A stretch of 64,000 nt of DNA from Bombyx mori. Lineage: Eukaryota > Arthropoda > Insecta > Lepidoptera > Bombycidae. Position 1 is the first letter of the stretch. Each line of letters opens with the position of its first letter. The notes below the pieces were generated by a model, which saw only the letters and a list, made by a program, of their open reading frames with translations, did no database searches and was not told the origin of the DNA. A program made the translations under genes and the position numbers. Shown one piece after another: positions 1 through 9,903 of the stretch. The stretch is from assembly GCF_030269925.1 (NCBI RefSeq), contig NC_085130.1:8568501-8632500 (forward strand). The letters are read 5' to 3'.

Positions 1-2061
1 ACTCGCGCCCTCCCAAAGGTCTTACTACCGCTTAGCTCGTACTCTCAAATCGGATACGGTAGTAACTATGCCCCCCCTCGTAGGCCCCTCAGGCCGACTC
101 GCGGCGTTCGATGATGACGAAAAAGCAGAGCTGCTGGCCGATACATTGCAAACCCAGTGCACGCCCAGCACTCAATCCGTGGACCCTGTTCATGTAGAAT
201 TAGTAGACAGTGAGGTAGAACGCAGAGCCTCCTTGCCACCCTCTGATGCGTTACCACCCGTCACCCCGATGGAAGTTAAAGACTTGATCAAAGACCTACG
301 TCCTCGCAAGGCTCCCGGTTCCGACGGTATATCCAACCGCGTTATTAAACTTCTACCCGTCCAACTCATCGTGATGTTGGCATCTATTTTCAATGCCGCT
401 ATGGCGAACTGTATCTTTCCCGCGGTGTGGAAAGAAGCGGACGTTATCGGCATACATAAACCCGGTAAACCAAAAAATCATCCGACGAGCTACCGCCCGA
501 TTAGCCTCCTCATGTCTCTAGGCAAACTGTATGAGCGTCTGCTCTACAAACGCCTCAGAGACTTCGTCTCATCCAAGGGCATTCTTATCGATGAACAATT
601 CGGATTCCGTACAAATCACTCATGCGTTCAACAGGTGCACCGCCTCACGGAGCACATTCTTGTGGGGCTTAATCGACCAAAACCGTTATACACGGGAGCT
701 CTCTTCTTCGACGTCGCAAAAGCGTTCGACAAAGTCTGGCACAATGGTTTGATTTTCAAACTATTCAACATGGGCGTGCCGGATAGTCTCGTGCTCATCA
801 TACGGGACTTCTTGTCGAACCGCTCTTTTCGATATCGAGTCGAGGGAACCCGCTCCTCCCCACGACCTCTCACAGCTGGAGTCCCGCAAGGCTCTGTCCT
901 CTCACCCCTCCTATTTAGCTTATTCGTCAACGATATTCCCCGGTCGCCGCCGACCCATTTAGCTTTATTCGCCGACGACACGACTGTTTACTATTCTAGT
1001 AGAAATAAGTCCCTAATCGCGAAGAAGCTTCAGAGCGCAGCCCTAGCCCTAGGACAGTGGTTCCGAAAATGGCGCATAGACATCAACCCAGCGAAAAGTA
1101 CTGCGGTGCTATTTCAGAGGGGAAGCTCCACACGGATTTCCTCCCGGATTAGGAGGAGGAATCTCACACCCCCGATTACTCTCTTTAGTCAATCCATACC
1201 CTGGGCCAGGAAGGTCAAGTACCTGGGCGTTACCCTGGATGCATCGATGACATTCCGCCCGCATATAAAATCAGTCCGTGACCGTGCCGCGTTTATTCTC
1301 GGTAGACTCTACCCCATGATCTGTAAGCGGAGTAAAATGTCCCTTCGGAACAAGGTGACACTTTACAAAACTTGCATAAGGCCCGTCATGACTTACGCGA
1401 GTGTGGTGTTCGCTCACGCGGCCCGCACACACATAGACACCCTCCAATCCCTACAATCCCGCTTTTGCAGGTTAGCTGTCGGGGCTCCGTGGTTCGTGAG
1501 GAACGTTGAACTACACGACGACCTGGGCCTCGAATCAATTCGGAAATACATGAAGTCAGCGTCGGAACGATACTTCGATAAGGCTATGCGTCATGATAAT
1601 CGCCTTATCGTTGCCGCCGCTGACTACTCCCCGAATCCTGATCATGCAGGAGCCAGTCACCGTCGACGCCCTAGACACGTCCTTACGGATCCATCAGATC
1701 CAATAACCTTTGCATTAGATGCCTTCAGCTCTAATACTAGGGGCAGGCTTAGGGACCCCGGTAACCGTACTCGTCGAACTCGACAAAGAGGTCGACGTGC
1801 AACCTAACCCATGCATCAGCCCGCTGAGTTTCTCGCCGGATCTTCTCAGCGGGTCGCGATTCCGATCCGGTAGTAGATTCATTCGCGAAACAATTGCTCT
1901 TGAGTTGTTAGGTCTCCTTCGGAGGCGCTCGGGCAGTTGTTAGCAAATCCCACCCCTCTTGGCTGAGCCTTTGCTCGCCCACCTGTCCTGGTGAAACTGG
2001 AAAGGCCTTCGGGCCACCAGTAAACTTTCAATCATAAAAAAAAAAAAAAAAAAAAAAAAAA
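1..2061 (+). mobile_element. Jockey-clade LINE, 3' part (copy 1)
   Basis: Non-LTR retrotransposon running in from the left window edge. It is colinear without gaps with 56186-58245 of the complete copy (constant offset 56185). It holds the end of ORF2, a 3' UTR (1808-2035) and a poly(A) run of 26 (2036-2061). Its 5' end and upstream flank lie outside the window, so target-site duplication cannot be judged. The close match to the complete copy indicates recent activity. Confidence 0.93.
2..1807 (+). CDS. Jockey ORF2, C-terminal 60% (reverse transcriptase), partial at window edge
   Basis: This frame is open from base 2 and encodes the reverse transcriptase and C-terminal region of a jockey-clade ORF2. 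The first ATG in view (68) is internal, because the reading frame continues in from the left. Visible motifs are KAPGSDGIS, YRPISLL, QFGFR, the first catalytic Asp in FFDVAKAFD, VPQGSVLSPLLF, the catalytic FADD at about 969-980, and KVKYLGVTLD. It ends in a basic Arg-rich tail and has no RNase H. Over 579 residues it differs from the complete copy at about seven positions, and there is no frameshift or stop. If the part outside the window is intact this copy could be functional. The product would act in target-primed reverse transcription of its own RNA. Confidence 0.92.
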   Translation, partial: LAPSQRSYYRLARTLKSDTVVTMPPLVGPSGRLAAFDDDEKAELLADTLQTQCTPSTQSVDPVHVELVDSEVERRASLPPSDALPPVTPMEVKDLIKDLRPRKAPGSDGISNRVIKLLPVQLIVMLASIFNAAMANCIFPAVWKEADVIGIHKPGKPKNHPTSYRPISLLMSLGKLYERLLYKRLRDFVSSKGILIDEQFGFRTNHSCVQQVHRLTEHILVGLNRPKPLYTGALFFDVAKAFDKVWHNGLIFKLFNMGVPDSLVLIIRDFLSNRSFRYRVEGTRSSPRPLTAGVPQGSVLSPLLFSLFVNDIPRSPPTHLALFADDTTVYYSSRNKSLIAKKLQSAALALGQWFRKWRIDINPAKSTAVLFQRGSSTRISSRIRRRNLTPPITLFSQSIPWARKVKYLGVTLDASMTFRPHIKSVRDRAAFILGRLYPMICKRSKMSLRNKVTLYKTCIRPVMTYASVVFAHAARTHIDTLQSLQSRFCRLAVGAPWFVRNVELHDDLGLESIRKYMKSASERYFDKAMRHDNRLIVAAADYSPNPDHAGASHRRRPRHVLTDPSDPITFALDAFSSNTRGRLRDPGNRTRRTRQRGRRAT

Positions 2062-2225
2062 CACCCGTTTTTTACATTATTTGAGCGCCTTCTTTTTTTC
2101 ACTTAGCAAATTGTGGAAACTGTGGTATTTGCCAGGATGTACACTAAATGAATAATTTATGATACATAATGCTACCTAACTAAAAAATGAAAAATAAACA
2201 ATAGTTTAAAAAGAAAAACTAAAAG

Positions 2226-2440
2226 AACACGCTTTTATAGAAAATCCAACAAAATTATAGAGAAAAAAATTATTGTAAAAACACATGGGGTGCTTTGATA
2301 TGAGTTTAAGATATTAACAAAATGATAATCTACTCATATCTGTCAATAAAATATTTACTATTGACGCCATGTACCTCATGCTTGTTTTTACAATAAATTT
2401 ATTTTTGTATTTTTTGTTGGATTTTCTATAAAAGCGCTTT
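2226..2440. mobile_element. MITE-like element with about 20-bp inverted ends
   Basis: 2231-2250 (GCTTTTATAGAAAATCCAAC) is repeated in inverse orientation at 2416-2435. A second inverted pair lies just inside (about 2267-2284 and 2391-2406). The interior is AT-rich and non-coding. Size and structure fit a short non-autonomous DNA transposon. No target duplication was identified and the superfamily is unknown. Confidence 0.5.
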
Positions 2441-2874
2441 TTTTTTACTATTATTTGCGGCACACTGGAGTTGTTTTAAAAAGATCTGAATGTCAATGTC
2501 AGTTATCTATATCTAGATCTAAACTAGATTTTGCCCTACAAACCCTAGTATTTAAATAGTCAAAGACAAACCTGTCCACTTTTTCCTCTGCTTCATAATC
2601 GATTTTCTTTTTATTTACCAGTTAGGGTCGTTCCTAAAAAGTTTAAAAGATACGGTTTTTTCTCTTGCAAAATACCTTAAATGGATCTAGATGTTGGGGC
2701 GTCAGATATAGTCAAAATTCCATCATTGAGCGCATATAGTATATGTCGATGCTACGTCACTATTTAGTTAACTAAAAATAGTTAAAGTTAACTTTTTTTA
2801 ATGTTACGCATGTCACTAACTGTTAAGACGGTATTCAAGAGAATTCATGACTAATGTACCTCTACTTCTCTACT
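2441..2874. other. No recognisable feature
   Basis: AT-rich non-coding sequence. I see no gene, RNA or known repeat. Confidence 0.4.
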
Positions 2875-2990
2875 CTTTTTTTTTTTTTTATTGCCTTGGT
2901 AGGCAGACGAGCATACGGCCCACCTGATGGTGAGTGGTTACCGTCGCCCATGGACTTCAGCAATGCCAAGGGCAGAGCCAAGCCTCTACT
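2875..2990 (-). mobile_element. 3' end of a LINE (family 'L3', CR1/jockey-like)
   Basis: A poly(T) run followed by the motif 'GGCAGACGAGCATACGGCCC', which recurs at ten places in this window on both strands. On the minus strand this is the 3' UTR and poly(A) tail of a non-LTR element. Longer copies (13056, 23349) encode a reverse transcriptase C-terminus. Only about 115 bp are present here (5' truncated). Confidence 0.75.
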
Positions 2991-3025
2991 ATAAACATGA
3001 GTAACTATTGTCGCACAAAACCCCG

Positions 3026-3240
3026 GTCACCGTTCCCGTCGAACCCGTCGCTTGCGACGAAGGCTTCGGGGAGTAAACTAATCCATAGACACAGCCCACT
3101 GAGTTTCTCGCCGGATCTTCTCAGTGGGTTGCGTTTGAGACCTGTGGTAGATTCTGCGAAGCACTGCCTTGCTAGAGCCAATGTTAGCAACAGGAGGTTT
3201 GAGTCCAGAGAGCTTGCTTACACGCTAGGGTAACGCTGAT
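3026..3240 (+). mobile_element. 3' end of a second jockey family (BMC1-like), truncated
   Basis: It begins in the last codons of a jockey ORF2 (Arg-rich end) and continues into a 3' UTR with the 'CCACTGAGTTTCTCGCCGGA' block. That block recurs about ten times in the window and is related to, but distinct from, the 3' UTR of the complete jockey element. It is 5' truncated and has no clear tail. The BMC1 attribution is from memory and tentative. Confidence 0.65.
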
Positions 3241-3345
3241 ATAGCCTTTGAAGACTAGGGACTTGAAATATTGGTATTATGTATTTTTTATAAAAAAAAA
3301 ATTTTTTTTATGTATTGTGATTTATTCAAGAGTGAGTTATATTCC

Positions 3346-3477
3346 TATACTTGAGACCTTAGAACTTATATCTCAAGGTGGGTGGCGCATTTACGTTGTG
3401 GATGTCTATAGGCTTCAGTAACCACTTAACACTAGGTGGGCTCGGAGCTCATCCACCCATCTAAGCAATAAAAAAAG
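3346..3477 (+). mobile_element. Bm1 SINE, 3' third
   Basis: Matches the Bm1 3' part, from the 'TTGAGACCTTAGAACTTATA' block to 'CATCTAAGCAATAAAAAAA'. It is 5' truncated. Confidence 0.85.
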
Positions 3478-4053
3478 GCAAGGTAGGAAAAAAATAAAAC
3501 ACAAAACATTCCGGCCCGAGTAGTCGAACGGAGCGGAGCTCCTTGTTGTTATCGCTGTAAACTTGAAATGTAATTCATTGGAAAAGTGAGTCTTCATTAC
3601 TGCCACTATTGAAGGCAATGAAGAGAATGTGAAGAGAATGACGTCTGCAACACTGACGTCTCCATTTTAAAAACGCCATTGAACCATCCAGATTCATCAT
3701 ATTATAATATAATATGTAACAAAATTCGTATGCTATTTATAATTTTTCTGTACGTGTTTCGGCTGGCGAAAAAGTATTTATTTTTTTGCTGAATTCCAAC
3801 GGGAACTTCAAAGAATTTACTTTGACGTCGCAAACAGAACGTCACTCCATTCGGGAGCGCAAAACAATGCGACAGCGCGAAAACTGGCCAACTAGATGAA
3901 ACTATTGTACACCGAAGTAAAATATTGTGGGCCCTTACCATTGTCCACGTGTAATCACTTTTGATACTTAGTTTTGACTTCGTACCTATAAAGCCATAAC
4001 CGCACAGAAAAAACTAGTTACAAAAAAAGGATTGTGTGCTTTTATGAAACCAC
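3478..4053. other. No recognisable feature
   Basis: Short ORFs on both strands have no recognisable product. Nothing else is seen. Confidence 0.4.
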
Positions 4054-4323
4054 GGTAAAAGTGAAACTTTTTTTCACATTATATTTAACATTTAACTCTG
4101 ACAAACAAAATTTACATTAAACACTGACAAAAACAAACAGAATAGCGTGGAGCACTGGCAAAAATGAGCAATAGTCTATACACTACACGGTCAGCTGCTG
4201 CGAACTATAGGCGCCGCCATATTGGCTTTAGCTGCTCTGACGAGCGCCTTTCCTTTATCCCTACTCCATGGCCGACCGTCACGCGACATGTTTGAGACGC
4301 TGTAATAAAAGTTTCACTTTAAA
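4054..4323. mobile_element. MITE-like element, ends related to family F1
   Basis: 4058-4071 (AAAGTGAAACTTTT) is inverted at 4307-4320. The 270-bp interior is non-coding. The ends resemble the GAAGTGAAACTTC ends of family F1 (36391, 36711, 61100), so it may be an old or related member. No target duplication was seen. Confidence 0.4.
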
Positions 4324-4393
4324 ATATGAAGAAAAATTAAGAAACTAAAACTGTAGCTTGTCCGAGATGTTTTATGATGATGAAGGTTTTATT

Positions 4394-4590
4394 GGTGGTA
4401 GGGCGAGGGTGGTGAGTCCGCACGGGTTGGCACCACCACCCCGCCTATTACTGCCGTGAAGCAGTAATGCGTTGCGGTAGTGAAGTGTGGAGCAGCCGTT
4501 GTACTGTTAAAATTGAGACTTAGAACTCATGTCTCAAGATAAGTGGCGGCTTTAACGTTGTAGCTATCGTAAACTCCGGTAACTACTTGG
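4394..4590 (+). mobile_element. Bm1 SINE, diverged, 5' truncated
   Basis: Follows the Bm1 consensus from 'GGTGGTAGG' through the 'TGCCGTGAAGCAGTAATGCG' block to 'CTCCGGTAACTACTT', with several small differences. The tail is lost. Confidence 0.75.
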
Positions 4591-4609
4591 TATAAATAAA
4601 CGGGAGTCG

Positions 4610-4850
4610 AGAGGAGTGGCGTAAAGAGGAGATTACATATGACTATTCCGCTAAGGGTAGCAATAGTGGTTTCACATCAAATTTTGCTTTAGATGAGGTT
4701 GTGAAGTACTGAGCGCGTAAGAAGACGCAGTGCGAGCCGGCAAGGTCTACCCTTGACCAACTGGAGGTCGATCGATCATTTTAGTAAGCCTTGGGGGAGT
4801 ATGTAACAGTGGACGTCCGCTGCCTATTGTTGATATGAAATATTAACCAC
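4610..4850 (+). pseudogene. Degenerate non-LTR reverse transcriptase C-terminus (RTE/CR1-like)
   Basis: Reading the plus strand across several stops and shifts gives a weak match to the C-terminal end common in RTE- and CR1-like ORFs: a segment like 'RSTLDQLEVDRS', then the equivalent of 'LGEAYVQQWTS' at about 4790-4830. No intact ORF remains. The assignment rests on remembered family patterns only. Confidence 0.3.
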
Positions 4851-5476
4851 ACCCGCATTAACTACGTCATGAATAAATTAAACTACCTATTACAAACAAA
4901 TGGTAGGATATCGAAGCCGTATTTTTATTCTGTGGAGTTTGCTGTGTCAACTGTCCTGTTGCGTTCGCTTCACTCGTTACGTGGTACGGTTCGCAGAAAC
5001 AAATCAAAATAAATAAATAAAAACATTTATCCTGTGTCGGTTGTCAAAAATCTAAATGACTTTTTGATGTCATTGGCAAAAAGACGTATGTGACATTATG
5101 GATGTTGTGCAGTGGACCTTATTGCTGGACATTATATTATATTGGACATTAATACTATTTTATTGTGTAGATCGTTGAACTAGCTCACGTCCACTTGGCT
5201 GCAAAGATTCTGTCAAACACCTCGACACTAATGGTCGAAGTCTTGGTCATATGTGCTACTGTAGCGAGTAATTAGGTGAGTGGATAGGTGAATAGGCAGG
5301 TACTCTCACTCGACTAAACACAGCTCCACATCGTATGAAGCCTACATCATATCACCTGACGTTTGTGCCAACCAGTATTGTACGGTCAAGTAGCACATAC
5401 GCGCGTGCTGTGATTATTTTCATTCAGTGTTCTTTTTTAAAATTGACCTGAGCAATACAAGTAATAAAACCGTGAT
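4851..5476. other. No recognisable feature
   Basis: Non-coding. I see no repeat or gene. Confidence 0.4.
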
Positions 5477-5695
5477 TTGAGTCCACACGGGTAGGTGCCC
5501 TGCCTATTTCTGCCGTGAAGCAGTCATGCGTTTCGGTTTGAAGGGTGAGGCAGCCGTTGTAACTATACTTGAGACCTTAGAAATTATATCTCAAGGTGGG
5601 TGGCGCATTTACGTCGTAGATGTCTATGGGCTCCAGTAACCACTTAACACCAGGTGGGCTGTGAGCTCGTCCACCCATCTAAGCAATTAAAAAAA
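5477..5695 (+). mobile_element. Bm1 SINE, 5' truncated
   Basis: Bm1 from the 'GAGTCCACACGGGTAGGT' region to 'CATCTAAGCAATTAAAAAAA'. The tRNA-like head is missing. Confidence 0.88.
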
Positions 5696-5806
5696 ACGTG
5701 GGTGGCGGCATTTACGTTGTAGATATCTACGGACTCCGGTAGCCACTTAGCACCAGGTGGGATGTGAGCTCATCCACCTATCAAAGCAATAAAAAAAAAA
5801 AAATTA
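5696..5806 (+). mobile_element. Bm1 SINE, 3' quarter, tandem to the preceding copy
   Basis: A second Bm1 3' end, from 'GTGGGTGGCGGCATTTACG' to an A-rich tail, directly abuts the tail of the previous Bm1. It is either a second truncated insertion into the tail or a partial tandem duplication. Confidence 0.82.
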
Positions 5807-6271
5807 AAAAAAAATCTTCCGTGCACTGATTCACGTTAAATCTGCTTTGAATATTATACAAAACGGTATGGATGAAGGCAGCTTACCACTCCACTACCTT
5901 TCAAACTGGAGTAGTGTCGACAAAATGCAGAAGATTTTTTTTGGCTCGAATTCAACTATTAAATTAAACAAATAATATAAATGTTATTATTACACTGCCG
6001 ACCGTACTCCGGACAGCTTGTTCACATTCGAACAAACTACATACTTGACTCGAGTTAGTGAAAATATTTATATGCAAATATGTTTTTATTCTGCACGGTG
6101 CCGTTTATGATATTTTCATTCTGAGTTGATTCGTATTTCCAAACTGTTTCAGTATTCAACGATTTACGATTTACATTTATTATTGAAAGCTGTCTGTCTG
6201 TACGTAATATTGTTTGCTTATCATAATGATAGGAAAACGGGTCTTTATATTAGCTGATAGTACTCGATAGC
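5807..6271. other. No recognisable feature
   Basis: AT-rich and non-coding. Confidence 0.4.
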
Positions 6272-6793
6272 CTGAGGAACGTTGACCTACACGATAACCT
6301 GGGCCTTGAATCGATCCGGAAATACATGAAGTCAGCGTCGGAACGGTACTTCGATAAGGCTATGCCCCATGATAACCGCCTTATCCGCCGCCACTGACTA
6401 CTCTCCTAATTCTGATCACGCAGGAGCCAGTCACCGTCGACGCCCTAGACATGTCCTTACGGATCCATCAGATTCAATAACCTTTGCATTAGACGCCTTC
6501 AGCTCTAACACTAGGAGCAGGCTTAGGGACTCTGGTAACCGTACTCGTGCAACCTAACCCATGCATCAGCCCGCTGAGTTTCTCGCCGAATCTTCTCAGC
6601 GGGTCGCGACTTCGAGCCGGTAGTAGATTTATTCGCGAAGCAACTGCTCTTGAGTTGTTAGGTCTCCTTCGGAGGCGCTCGGGCAGTTGTTAGCAAATCC
6701 CACCCCTCCTGGCTGAGCCTTGGCTCGCCCACCTGTCCTGGTGAAACTAGAAAGGCCTCCAGACCACCAGTAATCTATCAATCATAAAAAAAA
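6272..6793 (+). mobile_element. Jockey-clade LINE, 5'-truncated older copy
   Basis: Matches the last part of ORF2 and the 3' UTR of the complete element (about 57682 onward), with scattered substitutions. A small deletion near 6390 shifts the frame, so the coding part is dead. It ends in a short A tail at 6786-6793. It is older than the copies at 1 and 53078. Confidence 0.88.
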
Positions 6794-7909
6794 GTGTGTG
6801 TGTCCGCTCCGACGCACGACTGGAGTTTACTGGATATAAATATAAATTTGTGTCAGTTGAATACAGTAAAATATGGAAGTTACGTATTCTAGTGAGAATG
6901 ATCCGGGAGTTGCGGAACACGTGGATGCGGTAATTAAGTAAGTCTATATAATTCACTTTTACAATTAATATATAAGTTGTCCATTCACTGATAGAAGGAA
7001 TTGTTTATATTTAATAAGCTTTATTAATAAATGATTTGTAGCGGGTTATATTCGGGTATCAACCCACTAACAGTTGATACGTTCAGGAATCGAACCCGAA
7101 CGGCGTCCGGCCACAAGCAAAACGATGTCGGTAAATTAAACGAAACAATACGAGAAATAGTTCTATATTACGACAACACGATACACTACAGATTATTAAC
7201 AAATTAACGAGACACAAAACAAACGACTAACAAATATATGAAAATACAATAATGAGAGAAACGCGCGATCAGTACGAGGCTTTGTGGCGGACTGCCGGCG
7301 CAGCAGCCCGGCGTCACCTGCGATAACGCGGCCGCGCGTTGGCTCCTGATTGGCGCGCGCACGCATCACGCAATCAGGAGCCAATCAGGCGCATAACGCA
7401 TTTCGTGTGACATGCTATACTCTCTAGTACGATTTTGGTCCCCATAATTTTCATACCCCGGGCCTATATATGTAAATCGATTCTTAAGGAGTAAACTCCA
7501 AAAAACATGTTTTCTTGATAGCGATATTAATAATATTTCGGTAGTCATTCGTGCTCGCCTCTCAGAAGGCAGCTTTTGCGGTTTCGCTTGGCGTGTCACT
7601 GCTTCAATGTTTGGATATTCGCAAATCTTGTTGCACTGTCTACCGGAGTCTGCCGAGAAATGTCTTAGTACCCGGAAATTATTCTTCGAGGTCACAGCGA
7701 CATCAAGATACTGATGGACTTTTCTTAATGAATTGGGTGGCAGTACCAAGAATTCCGGGGCATCAGTTAAATAGCACCTGTTTCGTCATAAATAGACAAG
7801 TGAAATTCCGTAACCACTCTTACTGAATTTTTTGTTTGTTTGTTTAAATCAATATTTTTTGCATATCAAGTAATTTCATCTAAACTTATCTACGATACAA
7901 TACGACTAC
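6794..7909. other. Unassigned stretch; tRNA B-box-like motif at 7086-7100
   Basis: Two overlapping ORFs, 7366-7749 (minus, 127 codons) and 7551-7826 (plus, 91 codons), resemble no family I know and are probably chance. Around 7086-7100 the minus strand reads like a tRNA B box (GGTTCGATTCC), possibly an old SINE head; no cloverleaf can be drawn with confidence. A short repeat of 'GGCTCCTGATTGGC', one copy inverted, flanks 7340-7390. Confidence 0.3.
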
Positions 7910-8360
7910 TGGGGCGATAGCTATCACAGAACACAAAACATTTGACAGATGCCTGAATCTCGTTTACGACATTTTCAAGATAAGCTTGCATACATACAAG
8001 CTCCGAACAACAAGATTGGGACTGTCGGTCTACCGAGCAATATCACCCGCCAAGGGCGGATCCAGCTTTGTCACCAGGAGGGGGTCACATAGTCAAATTT
8101 AGATGCGTTCGTTCCCAAACGTTTGCCATTATACAAAGTTATTATATTAAATTAATTAAATATTGAAGGTATGTAGTTTACATAAAATCTGTATGGTGAC
8201 AAAATATATAAATAAAATCATTATATTCAATTAGTGGTCCACCTAAGTCCTGGACCCAGCTCAAGGGGTGGTCATGACCCCCACGACCCTCCCCCTGGAT
8301 CCGCCATTGTCACCCGCTCGGTGGAAGATTTGACCTTTGTCGTTATCCACCCACGCTACA
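7910..8360 (+). mobile_element. Solo LTR of the TRIM-like family, split by a hAT-type MITE
   Basis: Begins TGGGGCGATAGC and ends CGTTATCCACCCACGCTACA, closely following the LTRs of the compact element at 34788-35690 (shared block 'GACAGATGCCTGAATCTCG'). It is interrupted at 8051-8309 by a MITE. No internal region or second LTR is present, so it is a solo LTR or a fragment. No clear flanking duplication was seen. Confidence 0.65.
8051..8309. mobile_element. hAT-type MITE, 259 bp, 8-bp target duplication
   Basis: Flanked by direct 8-bp TCACCCGC (8043-8050 and 8310-8317). Ends are inverted: left CAAGGGCGGATCCAG, right complement CAATGGCGGATCCAG. An 8-bp target duplication and short CA...TG ends fit the hAT superfamily. 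It is non-coding, so it would have needed a transposase in trans. It lies inside the LTR at 7910-8360. Confidence 0.85.
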
Positions 8361-8543
8361 AATCACATTATCAGCGAAAAGTGACATAAAGTAGTTTTGT
8401 ACCGTACAGACTTCAATAAGTATCAATAGGGAGATCGTCCACTTAGCAGTCATCGAATCTTTGAGTTATGCGCTGTGGCCATTGTAACCTCAAAATTCGG
8501 CGAACATGACTATCTCATTCAACTCTGACGCAGTAGTTAGGAG

Positions 8544-8962
8544 TCGTCGTGGCCTAAAGGATAAGACATCCGGTGCATTCGTATGTAGCGATGCACCGGT
8601 GTTCGAATCCCGCCGGCAGGTACCAATTTTTCCAATGAAATACGTATTTGACAAATGTTCACGATTGACTTCCACGGTGAAGGAATAACATCGTGTAATA
8701 AAAATTAAGCCCGCAAAATTATAATTCGCATAATTACTGGTAGTAGGACCTCTTGTGAGTCCGCACGGGTAGGTACCATCGCTTTGCCTATTTCTGCCGT
8801 GAAGCAGTAATGCGTTTCGGTTTGATGGGCGGAGCAGCCGATGTACTTTTAAAAGTGAAACCTTACAACACATCTCTCATGGTGGGTGGCTCCGGTAACC
8901 CTTTAACACCAGGTCGGGCGTAAGCTCGTCCAACCATCTAAGCAATAAAAAGAAAATAAAAA
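8544..8962 (+). mobile_element. Bm1 SINE, full length
   Basis: A complete Bm1. The tRNA-like head has a box A region (GTGGCCTAAAGGAT) and a box B (GGTGTTCGAATCC, 8599-8611), the internal RNA polymerase III promoter. The Bm1 body and an A-rich tail follow. Near 8885 the body lacks part of the 'GCGCATTTACGTTGTAGATG' segment (a small deletion). Confidence 0.92.
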
Positions 8963-9381
8963 GATAGCTCGTTAACGTGCTCACCCTTGGCGGAAAAAAT
9001 CTGATATGCAAAAAAAATATATCCCATCTGTCGAAAAGGTATTTCGAGTCTGCGAAATGCACTACTACACAGAATATATATTGTGTTTGGTATTAATTAA
9101 TTCACGCCGCAAACAAAGTCAGCTGCCGCCGCCGCGAATAGGGAGCCCCGTTCCGACATGTCGCGCGTGCAGACGTGACGCGTCGTTATCTGGTCGTCAC
9201 GCGACGTAACATGATGCGTCTCGACGAGAAACTGTGTCGCGCACACTGGTAGGCTATTAGATAATGGGCGGTCTCGTGATACAGGGTAGCGAACTTTCAC
9301 CCTTTACAGATGACGTACTGTTCAAATTGATTTTTTTTAAACGACCCACTACCTCTGCATTCCACATCTCCTAGACCAATG
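8963..9381. other. No recognisable feature
   Basis: Includes a GC-rich patch at about 9110-9260 with two overlapping short ORFs. Nothing is recognised. Confidence 0.4.
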
Positions 9382-9385
9382 ATAT

Positions 9386-9770
9386 TGCTACGCTGGTAAG
9401 AGTAACGCCATCTATCGCCGAATAGTCGTACGAATATCGAAGGATCTAGTAGCACCTAGAACGCCCGAGAAGAACATCGGCATCTACGGCCAGATAGCGG
9501 AAACACAATACTAGAGATTTGTGGAATATTCTCGATAATTCTAGGGATGTGGTATGGGCTATAAGAGCATTGCAGAGATGGCACGCATTGATTCAGTAAT
9601 CGGAACTACTCGAAGCGAAACAGCAAACGGATCACCTGAAGCGAAGCGGAAAAAGCGAATTGAGAGTTTTAAAGTGTTTGTTGAGTGTTTTAAGTGTTCT
9701 AAGTGTTTAATACAGTTTTTAATTTGTACTTCGGTAGAATTTTATTTATCCCGAACCCCAGCGCGTAACA
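9386..9770 (+). mobile_element. Solo LTR, family 'LTR-A', 385 bp
   Basis: Starts TGCTACGC and ends GCGCGTAACA, flanked by a 4-bp duplication ATAT (9382-9385 and 9771-9774). A TATA-like box (ATAAGAG) lies near 9560, and the block 'CTACTCGAAGCGAAACAGC' is shared with copies at 32900, 41024, 41880 and 50862. TG...CA ends, a promoter in mid-element and a 4-bp duplication all indicate an LTR retrotransposon (Ty3/Gypsy-like). No internal region is adjacent. Confidence 0.8.
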
Positions 9771-9903
9771 ATATTTCGACGCTAAGCCCACCAAACAACT
9801 TGTTACAATAGCTACAAATGTTCATTGCAATTACATGTCGGGAATGTTAGCTTGAATTCATGTATTCAATTGGCTGACAGCACGTCGTTTATCTGATTGT
9901 GAT

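Noticed and set aside
7366..7826. Two overlapping ORFs (127 and 91 codons) as an exon
   Set aside because: No recognisable domain, no codon bias, no splice context; overlapping on opposite strands suggests chance.
8544..8615. tRNA gene
   Set aside because: Box A and box B are present, but the sequence is the head of a Bm1 SINE and recurs at 12500, 21404, 22100 and 25550 with no proper 3' acceptor end.
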